Source: a virus
IMG/VR virus record: IMGVR_UViG_3300042541_001054
Location: 1 to 28,250 of that record
DNA: 28,250 nucleotides
Direction: 5' to 3' (one strand)
Position 1 is the stretch's first letter, and each line of letters opens with the position of its first letter. Below are positions 21,483 to 28,250 of this stretch, piece after piece. The notes beneath the pieces were generated by a model. The model worked only from the letters and a program-made list of their open reading frames with translations. It was not told where the DNA came from and did no database searches. The translations under genes were made by a program, and so were the position numbers.

Positions 21483-22750
21483 AACTGTCCGAACTCTTTG
21501 AAAGCCGTAAGGCGCTCACCGCTGAGCGCGATTCCATTCTCGCACAAGATTCCCTCACCGTCGAGATCGAAGCTCGCGGCCATGAAGTCGCAAACGAACT
21601 CGCAACCGTTGAAGCCGAGATCCGTTCCGCGCAAATGCGCGAGCGTTTCGCTTCCTCAAGCGCCGTCGAGATCATCGCCAAGCGCGATATGGAACTCGGA
21701 CGCGAAGAGCGCGACACCAAGAAGTACCGCGACCAGTTCATCGGTTGGCTCAAGGGTGGCGCTGCACCTGAAGTGCGCGCACTAACGACCGCAACCACTC
21801 CCGCAACCGTTGCTGGCACCATCATGGTGCCTGCCGTTTACGAGACAGAGATTCTGAAGTTCCTCGATAGCCAAGATTTCATGCGTTCGTTGGCTGATTA
21901 TCGCGGTGGAGTCACTGGCTACCCATCGCTCCGTTACAACACGCAGACCAGCGCGGCCTACGGTGGCGGCACCGGTTCGTGGATCGCGGAAGGTGGCAAC
22001 GCCGTTGTGAACGACATGGCACTCGCTGAGGTGCTCTTGCCGCCACGACTCTGCTCACCGACCACGCAAGTTTCGCAGACGCTCTTGCGCCAAGCGAATT
22101 TTGACGTGGAAGCCGAAGTCATGATGGATCTTCAGAAGAAGATTTCCAAGAATCAGGCCTTCGGGTTCATCGGAGGTATCGGTGGCACAGCGATGCCAAC
22201 GGGCATCTTCGATCCTGCAACCACAACTACTGGCGTTCGCACTGGTGCAACGGTTGGAGCAGGTAACACGCGAGCATTGAAGGTGACTGCTGCAACTTCA
22301 GACGCTGCCGTGACCATTGCGAACCTGACCAAGATGCGTTACGACATCTTGCCAGCGGCTTACTGGAATAGTCCGACCTGCGCCTGGATCATTCCGCAAG
22401 ACGTTTACGCAGCGATCGCTGGCATTCTTGTAAACAATGTGCCGCTGTTTGTCCCTTCTGCTGATGCTGGCATCAGGAATGCAGCACCATTTACGCTCAT
22501 GGGCCTCCCGGTCTACGTAACTCCGTATGTCCCGGCTCTTATCACAACTTCGGCAGCGAAGACCGTGATGGCAGTGGTTGGAGACATCCGAGAGTCCTAC
22601 AGTATTCGGGAGTGGGCAGGCATCGGCATGATCCGCGACGACATCACGCTGGCGACCACTGGCCAAGTGAAGTACACCGCGATGTCGTTCGCCAACGCGA
22701 ACATCACCCGCGGCGATGCGCTCGTTCAACTGCGCGTCACCAACGTCTGA
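21479..22750 (+). CDS. Major capsid protein, HK97 fold (copy B)
   Basis: Identical to 5453-6724: N-terminal coiled-coil scaffold domain, then the HK97 core. 423 residues. Confidence 0.93.
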   Translation: MKLSELFESRKALTAERDSILAQDSLTVEIEARGHEVANELATVEAEIRSAQMRERFASSSAVEIIAKRDMELGREERDTKKYRDQFIGWLKGGAAPEVRALTTATTPATVAGTIMVPAVYETEILKFLDSQDFMRSLADYRGGVTGYPSLRYNTQTSAAYGGGTGSWIAEGGNAVVNDMALAEVLLPPRLCSPTTQVSQTLLRQANFDVEAEVMMDLQKKISKNQAFGFIGGIGGTAMPTGIFDPATTTTGVRTGATVGAGNTRALKVTAATSDAAVTIANLTKMRYDILPAAYWNSPTCAWIIPQDVYAAIAGILVNNVPLFVPSADAGIRNAAPFTLMGLPVYVTPYVPALITTSAAKTVMAVVGDIRESYSIREWAGIGMIRDDITLATTGQVKYTAMSFANANITRGDALVQLRVTNV

Positions 22751-22769
22751 TTCTGATCCTCTCATCCTT

Positions 22770-22801
22770 TAGGTGGGTGGGGCTTCGGCCCCACCTACCT
22801 A
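22770..22801 (+). terminator. 14-bp hairpin with TTCG tetraloop after capsid gene (copy B)
   Basis: Same stem-loop as 6744-6775, without a trailing T-run. Confidence 0.7.
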
Positions 22802-22813
22802 CAGCGAGGAACA

Positions 22814-23317
22814 ATGGCTTTAGACATTGCAAAGTTCCGCAGTTGGGCCCGCATTCCTCACACGGAGGATGACCCGGCTATTGGCATTGCATGGGCAGCA
22901 GCCGTACGCGAACTGGAAGAGCGAACCGGGTGGTGCGTGGAGTCGGTCACTAGGACGCAGTGGGTGCCCGCAGCGCCCTTGACGATTTACCGCGGTCTGT
23001 ACCTCCGTTTGGAGCGCCAAGGCGATCTGGCAGGAACTACGGTCACCTACAGCGATAGCGCGACGGTGCCGCTCACCGGCACGTGCTCAAAGATCCAAAT
23101 CAATGGCCTGATCTACGTCGATATGGACATCGACAATCTGACCTACCCAGTGACGCTGACCGTAACAGCAGGTAACGCGGCGCTCAATCCACTGCTAGAG
23201 ATGGCGTTACTCCAGCGCGTGGCACACCATGTGGCAAGCCGTGGCGATGACACCATCGCGCTCGACTCGACCTACTGGGACAGGGTGACATCAATGATGG
23301 GCAAAGGAATAGCGTAA
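22814..23317 (+). CDS. Head-tail connector, HK97 gp6-like (copy B)
   Basis: Identical to 6788-7291; 167 residues with the EDDPAIGIAWAAAVRELEE helix typical of portal-binding adaptors. Confidence 0.8.
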   Translation: MALDIAKFRSWARIPHTEDDPAIGIAWAAAVRELEERTGWCVESVTRTQWVPAAPLTIYRGLYLRLERQGDLAGTTVTYSDSATVPLTGTCSKIQINGLIYVDMDIDNLTYPVTLTVTAGNAALNPLLEMALLQRVAHHVASRGDDTIALDSTYWDRVTSMMGKGIA

Positions 23318-23662
23318 GTGGCTGGGCACGTCCCATCCGGAATGCTGAGGCTTTCGATGACGGTACAGAATCCCGTGCGAACCGTCGACAGCGTCGGACA
23401 AGCCACTGTGGCATGGTTGAGTGTCGCTCAGATTGCTTGCCACATTGACTCAGCACGAACGAACGAAGTTGTAGACGATCTCGGCGTCAACACCCGCTCC
23501 GACTGGCGCATCCTGGCCGCCTGGCATCCTGCCGTGACCACGAACAGCCGATTGCTTTACTTGGACAACGGCACCGAGCGCGTGTTCAACGTCCGCGCTT
23601 GCTTTGACCGTGACCAGAAGCGCCGACGCTTGGAGATGGAAGCCACGGAGGTAACCGAATGA
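23318..23662 (+). CDS. Head-tail joining/stopper protein (copy B)
   Basis: Identical to 7292-7636; GTG start, 114 residues, SPP1 gp16-like beta-barrel. Confidence 0.8.
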   Translation: MAGHVPSGMLRLSMTVQNPVRTVDSVGQATVAWLSVAQIACHIDSARTNEVVDDLGVNTRSDWRILAAWHPAVTTNSRLLYLDNGTERVFNVRACFDRDQKRRRLEMEATEVTE

Positions 23663-24357
23663 CGGCTACCAAGATCACGATGAAGACGCAGTTTGTAGAC
23701 GGCAATGTCCGCAAGGCGCTTGCACGTCTTGGGCCCAAGGTTGCAGAGAACGTCATGAAGCGCTCAATGCGCAAAGCATTGCAGCCAGTGCGCACCGCGC
23801 TGACTCGGACTTGGTTGTCTGCGAGTTACCGTGGATACCCATGGAGCCGCCAAGACATTGCCAACGCAACTATGGTCGACGTACGCCGAGCTGGCGGTAA
23901 AGCCTCTTCAGGAGTTGCAGGGCGCGTAGGCGTCATGTACGGCAAAAAGGCGGGCAACTCCAGTGGCCGCCAAAAGATTTGGCACTTGCTTGAAGGTGGA
24001 TTTCGGCACTACGCCAAGGGATCCAAGGCGTACGCAAACTTCAGCAAGGACGCCAAGGCAGAGCAAGTGAACTACAAGGCGATCATCGCCGCCAAGCGCC
24101 CAGCGGCACTAACTGGGCCACGATCAGAGCGCGCCGGGAAACTCCGCGCCGTCTTCGCCGCAGCACGCGAGGCAGCGCCTACGTTCGTCGCAGAGCGCTC
24201 CGGACGCACTGAACAGCGAAAGACCGCCACAGCGAAGCAGATCCCCGGGGCGTGGCGTTCTCGGGCCGTGGCGTCGCAAATGATTCCACAGGTGACAAAG
24301 AACCTACGCGACTACATCCTCCAAGCGTGCAAGGAGGCTTTACGTGCCGGTAAGTAG
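23659..24357 (+). CDS. HK97 gp10-like tail/neck protein (copy B)
   Basis: Identical to 7633-8331; 232 residues with the long basic C-terminal extension. Confidence 0.75.
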   Translation: MTATKITMKTQFVDGNVRKALARLGPKVAENVMKRSMRKALQPVRTALTRTWLSASYRGYPWSRQDIANATMVDVRRAGGKASSGVAGRVGVMYGKKAGNSSGRQKIWHLLEGGFRHYAKGSKAYANFSKDAKAEQVNYKAIIAAKRPAALTGPRSERAGKLRAVFAAAREAAPTFVAERSGRTEQRKTATAKQIPGAWRSRAVASQMIPQVTKNLRDYILQACKEALRAGK

Positions 24358-24754
24358 ATCGCTCGAAAACATCACGAAAGCGCTGTACTCGTATTTGACT
24401 GGAGAGCTGACAAGAGCGGAACTCTCGCCGCGCTGGCGTCGCCAGGGTGATCCGCTCCCTTACGTTGTTTACGAGTTTACCTCGGCCGCGTGGGTACAGA
24501 CCACGAGCGAAGTCACCAACATGGTGACCTTGTCGGTGAACTTCTCTTGCGTCGGTGCAACCGTAGCCGACTCCCTTGAGGTAGCGGATGAGATCACCGC
24601 AGCCTTTTACCAAACGGTTCTGGAAAACAGGATCACGTTTCAGATGGTTGATATCAACATGAGAACCTTGGACGCTGTACCTGATGACGGTACCGGCGAT
24701 GCCGAACGAATTATCGTAGTTACCACAACATTCCTTACCCACGACGAAAGTTAA
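24344..24754 (+). CDS. Tail terminator/completion protein (copy B)
   Basis: Identical to 8318-8728; GTG start with AAGGAGG at 24331-24337. Confidence 0.75.
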   Translation: MPVSRSLENITKALYSYLTGELTRAELSPRWRRQGDPLPYVVYEFTSAAWVQTTSEVTNMVTLSVNFSCVGATVADSLEVADEITAAFYQTVLENRITFQMVDINMRTLDAVPDDGTGDAERIIVVTTTFLTHDES

Positions 24755-24757
24755 ACG

Positions 24758-25135
24758 ATGCCAACGACATACACAGCGGGCTACGGCGGGACACTCACGA
24801 TTAACTCGGTAACTATTCCGGTACAGAACGTGACGATTGACCTATCGCGCCAAGAGATTGACATCACCACCACGCTTGACCTCACCACGCTGGCAATGGC
24901 TGGCCGTGTTACGCGCAAAATCACTTGCACGGCAATGGCAACAATCGCCGCGGAAACGGCGCTCACGCTGCTAATCAATACCGCAACGGACACCAAGACC
25001 GTGGTGGGATGGACAGATGGCAACTCGGGCACGTCGTACAGCATCACGTGCATGTTGAACAGTGCCAGCCGTTCGTACGACGGGCAGGGCGCGGCGACTA
25101 TCAACTTCAGTTTCTCGGAAGCGAAGCCAGCCTAA
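24758..25135 (+). CDS. Major tail (tube) protein (copy B)
   Basis: Identical to 8732-9109; 125 residues, all-beta. Confidence 0.75.
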   Translation: MPTTYTAGYGGTLTINSVTIPVQNVTIDLSRQEIDITTTLDLTTLAMAGRVTRKITCTAMATIAAETALTLLINTATDTKTVVGWTDGNSGTSYSITCMLNSASRSYDGQGAATINFSFSEAKPA

Positions 25136-25407
25136 TGCCAATTGGAACCGAATATCTAGGCGACGGCTGGCGCGATGCCGACATCGAAGGACTGCCTCCA
25201 CTCCAGGTGCGCCGGCCAGTGATGCGCGACATTGCCGGCGGCGGCCAGTACTGGTGGATTGCTTGCGTGCGTTGCGCCGACGGTACGCCGTTGCTTGCTG
25301 AAGGCGTAGCCGCTGCCGATCTACGCGTGGAAGTCGGTAACGCCATCATCGCGGAGGTAATGAAAGAGCGCCCTATTCAAGCGCCGAAAGGCGCATCTGG
25401 AGGATGA
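25135..25407 (+). CDS. Putative tail assembly chaperone, first gene (copy B)
   Basis: Identical to 9109-9381; 90 residues, TAATG overlap with the tube gene. The hairpin GCGCC-GAAA-GGCGC recurs at 25381-25394. Confidence 0.6.
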   Translation: MPIGTEYLGDGWRDADIEGLPPLQVRRPVMRDIAGGGQYWWIACVRCADGTPLLAEGVAAADLRVEVGNAIIAEVMKERPIQAPKGASGG

Positions 25408-25550
25408 CTCCAGCAGCCCGAATGGATATGCCAGTCGGGCTGATGAGTGAGGCGACGCCGGAAGAACGGATTGAAAGTCTGCTTATAACGATTGCTTGCG
25501 CGCTCACAAGCGCACCACCTCACAGGATTGCACCATGGCTAATGACTTAA
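25404..25550 (+). CDS. Small ORF (48 aa), possible second tail-chaperone segment (copy B)
   Basis: Identical to 9378-9524, in the -1 frame relative to its neighbour. The inverted repeat CAGCCCGA/TCGGGCTG recurs at 25414-25442. Confidence 0.5.
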   Translation: MTPAARMDMPVGLMSEATPEERIESLLITIACALTSAPPHRIAPWLMT

Positions 25551-26161
25551 AGGCATCGGTAAGCATCACAGCGGATACGAGCGGACTGATCTCCGGCGTG
25601 AATGGTGCCATGGAAAAGATCAACCGCATCAGCGCCAGTAGCACTGCCATGGCTGGCATGATGGGCGCACAGAAGGTGCTGCAACTTGCTCAGCAAATGT
25701 ACACGGCTATTTCGGATCGCTCTGAGCATCTATCGAAACTTGCGCACACGTTCTCGCCTGAAGCGATGACGAGCGCCGCCAATCTTTCACAGGCTCAATT
25801 GCGATCGGATATGGCGGTCGGTCAAGCCATGGGCCCGGCACAGGCGGGCATTGACCGAGCCAAGCAGGACGCCATAGCCGAAGAGACTGCCAGCACTCTT
25901 CAGAACGCAAAGCAAATCGGCGAAGGGATGATCGTCCTCAACGCCATTTGGAACCAAACGAAACTTATCGCCACGGAAAGCGCCGACGCCACACTTATGG
26001 CGCTCGGTTCATTGAATCAGATGCCGGAGATGGCGGCAGCCGCTGTTGCAAACCCAGTCGAAACTGCGACCGGATCAATACTCGGCGTAAGCGCTGGGCC
26101 GCTCCTGCAAGCCATTGGCAGCACACTTGAAGCCATGTTCGCAAAGGTAAAGGGAGACTAA
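25535..26161 (+). CDS. Tape-measure-like protein, very short (copy B)
   Basis: Identical to 9509-10135; 208 residues. The short length is present in both copies, so it is not a local deletion in one of them, unless the copies represent one collapsed sequence. Confidence 0.65.
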   Translation: MANDLKASVSITADTSGLISGVNGAMEKINRISASSTAMAGMMGAQKVLQLAQQMYTAISDRSEHLSKLAHTFSPEAMTSAANLSQAQLRSDMAVGQAMGPAQAGIDRAKQDAIAEETASTLQNAKQIGEGMIVLNAIWNQTKLIATESADATLMALGSLNQMPEMAAAAVANPVETATGSILGVSAGPLLQAIGSTLEAMFAKVKGD

Positions 26162-27174
26162 TGGGAGCGCTCAAGATCGTTAAACACGCCAGTGGCCCAC
26201 AGTACAAGGTGCAAAGCCCCGGGCAACCGTTCACCATGACGGAGCATTACGTTGTTTCGTGGGTACCAACGAGCCCGGAAGACGTTCAATCTTGCCCGGA
26301 AGATATTGCGATCATCGTCGCTGCATCAGAAACTGGCGCGGGCGGCTTGAAGATCCCGAAGGTACAAGAGCGGTACGTCGGTTGCGACGCCAACGCATCG
26401 TTCCTCGTCTGCGAATCGGTCGATTGGCGCGTTATGCCAGGTGCGCTGAAGACTTGGATGGTTACCGCGAACTGGTCAAGCCTGATGGAGTTTGTGTACA
26501 ACGCCACACTCCCCGAGCCATGGACGCGCATTACGCGCACCAGTTCTATGAGGCAGATGCCCATATGGCGAATCGATGCCGCGATACCTACTGGGGCTTA
26601 CACATACCCGCCAACAACTGCTGCGGGCGACATCGGCGGAACAAAGGTAGATATTGGTGGACAGCCTGCAAATCGGTTTGTACAGCAGATGCAAATCATT
26701 TGCGAGTTCTACTACGACCGTACGTTCACGCTTGGGCCCGATGACGAGATTGCCGCAGAGCCTGGCCCATTCTTCAGCGGCTGGCTCGGCACGCGCAATT
26801 CGGAAGAGTTCCTCGGCTATGACCCGGGGCAGATCCTTTGCAACGGCATCAGCATCTCGCCAGTGAACGATCAGATTTACATTATGCAGTTCAAGTTCTT
26901 GTTTGATTGGCTGTCGTTCTTTGAGCAGCGCCCAGCACCAAACACTGGTGGCGCGTCATTCCTTGCCGCGGCGGCTACCAATTTTCTTGGAGTTCCATAC
27001 AGACAGTCCAGCTTGGTTTCGTGGTACCAACCGTACCCGGATCTTGAGGATCTGAAACTCATGTTCCCGGCGGCTGTGTACGACGCGTTCCTGACCGCAT
27101 TGCCAGCCGTCAACACGTGCGCCACACCGGGACGCAGTCTCGCCGATCGTCAATTCGATTTCCCTGCTTCATGA
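26161..27174 (+). CDS. Putative distal-tail/baseplate structural protein (copy B)
   Basis: Identical to 10135-11148; 337 residues, tail-tip role inferred from position only. Confidence 0.6.
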   Translation: MGALKIVKHASGPQYKVQSPGQPFTMTEHYVVSWVPTSPEDVQSCPEDIAIIVAASETGAGGLKIPKVQERYVGCDANASFLVCESVDWRVMPGALKTWMVTANWSSLMEFVYNATLPEPWTRITRTSSMRQMPIWRIDAAIPTGAYTYPPTTAAGDIGGTKVDIGGQPANRFVQQMQIICEFYYDRTFTLGPDDEIAAEPGPFFSGWLGTRNSEEFLGYDPGQILCNGISISPVNDQIYIMQFKFLFDWLSFFEQRPAPNTGGASFLAAAATNFLGVPYRQSSLVSWYQPYPDLEDLKLMFPAAVYDAFLTALPAVNTCATPGRSLADRQFDFPAS

Positions 27175-27689
27175 GTAACCAGCGTCCAATCTTCAACAAC
27201 GGTCTGTACGGGAAAGCCAACCGTACGGTTATGAACGCATTCATGGACTCAGCGGACACGATCGCCGCAAATCAGGGCGCTATTGAGTGGGCGTACCGCG
27301 CATCGATGCCAGAGCCGTTTGCCACGCGCACGTTCCTTGCACGTATCCAAACTGCGACGGTCATTACTGCAAATTGCAGATGGTCTTACGCGGGCACCGA
27401 GGCCGTGCTACTGTCCGCTTCGCCTTGGCATGAGATTGTGACAGGCAGTAATTACGATTTTGCGGGCGCACTCAACCTACGCGAGTTGTTTAACACGAGC
27501 GGCACGGACATTGACGGTATGGACATTTCAAGCCCGGCGTCTACTGTCGGACCAGTTGGATCGGCTTACGTGAGCGGAGCATGGGGCACCACTGGCCTCG
27601 AAGCGCTTGTAGTCATGACAATGAGTTACACGAAAACGGGCGCAGTGTCGTATTACTTCGATCGACCTAATCCAATCAGGTGCACCTAA
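27171..27689 (+). CDS. Putative minor tail protein (copy B)
   Basis: Identical to 11145-11663; 172 residues, ATGA overlap with the preceding gene. Confidence 0.6.
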   Translation: MSNQRPIFNNGLYGKANRTVMNAFMDSADTIAANQGAIEWAYRASMPEPFATRTFLARIQTATVITANCRWSYAGTEAVLLSASPWHEIVTGSNYDFAGALNLRELFNTSGTDIDGMDISSPASTVGPVGSAYVSGAWGTTGLEALVVMTMSYTKTGAVSYYFDRPNPIRCT

Positions 27690-28036
27690 TGGCCAACCTC
27701 ACGCTCGTTACTCCAATTCCGCCACAAGTCATCTGCAAGGGTGAAGTATTCGCAATCTCGATGCACGTCCACGATGACGGCTCAAACTTCAACTGGACGA
27801 ACTTCACGCCCGTCGGCAAGATCACCGTCGGCACGATCACCATTGCAGCTAGCACCGCGACGGTCATTAACGCTGGCGGCGGAACGGCCACCGTGTCCTG
27901 GACTGTGGCGCAGACGCTGACCGTAGACGCCAATTCGTGGGGCACCATCGTCCTTTACGCAGACCCGACATCCGGCAGCGAAAATCGGCACATCGCGACC
28001 ATCTTCGCACGCATAACAGCAGAAAGCATTCCGTAA
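27689..28036 (+). CDS. Small beta-rich tail protein (copy B)
   Basis: Identical to 11663-12010; 115 residues. Confidence 0.55.
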   Translation: MANLTLVTPIPPQVICKGEVFAISMHVHDDGSNFNWTNFTPVGKITVGTITIAASTATVINAGGGTATVSWTVAQTLTVDANSWGTIVLYADPTSGSENRHIATIFARITAESIP

Positions 28037-28250
28037 ATGTACACCTCAATGATGCGACGCGCCCTTTTCGGAACGGGTAGCGCAGGCAGCGTTACTGCTG
28101 ACCTATTAGTAGTCGCTGGCGGCGGCGGTGGTGGTGAAACGGGCGGAGGCGGTGGTGGCGCCGGAGGAGCAAGAACATTTACGCAAGTTATATCGGCTGG
28201 TTCTTACACCGTCACTATCGGCGCGGGAGGAGCGGCTAGCGCTAGTGGTT
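28037..28250 (+). CDS. Glycine-rich tail adhesin, 5' part (copy B, cut by window end)
   Basis: The first 71 codons, identical to 12011-12224, ending within the poly-Gly/GAGGAAS region. The remaining two thirds lie beyond the window, so it is unknown whether the receptor-contacting loops differ between the copies. Confidence 0.75.
   Translation, partial: MYTSMMRRALFGTGSAGSVTADLLVVAGGGGGGETGGGGGGAGGARTFTQVISAGSYTVTIGAGGAASASG

Larger units (their letters stand above)
20007..28250 (+). repeat. Second copy of the 8244-bp block (see 3981-12224)
   Basis: Direct repeat, same orientation, partner of 3981-12224. It includes portal (from codon 67), protease, capsid, connectors, tail genes and the start of the adhesin. 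Confidence 0.9.

Noticed and set aside
1-28250. Prophage or tandem prophages in a host chromosome
   Set aside because: No integrase, excisionase, repressor, att-like repeat, tRNA or host gene is visible anywhere in the window.

Overview
The window looks like genome sequence of a very compact tailed double-stranded DNA phage (Caudoviricetes, siphovirus-like, HK97-fold head). It is read almost twice, head to tail. All credible genes are on the + strand. There is no integrase, repressor, tRNA, rRNA or host gene, so nothing suggests a prophage junction. Nearly every gene junction is a 1-4 base overlap (ATGA, TTGA, GTGA, TAATG). The host is not identifiable. A candidate unimolecular spanin suggests a host with an outer membrane.

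Copy A (1-15845) begins with the 3' end of a putative ssDNA-binding gene and continues with a DNA-metabolism and packaging block: winged-helix initiator-like protein with an internal iteron array, small unknown protein, PD-(D/E)XK nuclease, HNH nuclease and large terminase. A strain-specific array of helically phased repeats follows. Next come portal, prohead protease and major capsid, a strong hairpin, four head-tail connector/completion genes, tail tube, two small chaperone-like genes, an unusually short tape-measure-like protein, three tail-tip/unknown genes and a glycine-rich adhesin. After these lie small membrane proteins (possible lysis cassette), a Cys-rich unknown and small unknown genes. 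The block closes with a full copy of the ssDNA-binding-like gene, whose last 126 bases are identical to bases 1-126.

Copy B (15720-28250) repeats this order. Its replication/terminase block (15846-20006) is clearly diverged from copy A, carries an extra PD-(D/E)XK (homing-endonuclease-like) gene and lacks the phased-repeat array. From 20007 to the window end (8244 bases) it appears identical to 3981-12224. The repeat unit is 15719 bp (A) or, by offset, about 16026 bp (B). The best explanations are two co-occurring strains sharing a collapsed backbone in an assembly, or a real recombinant concatemer; the sequence alone cannot decide.

The points most worth following are: (i) five near-palindromic iterons inside the initiator gene with identical 25/23/22/23 spacing in both divergent alleles, a lambda-O-like origin candidate; (ii) the phased A-tract and repeat array after terL in only one strain; (iii) clean insertion of a nuclease gene that preserves the translational overlap; (iv) a lysis region with spanin-like and tiny membrane proteins but no recognisable endolysin.
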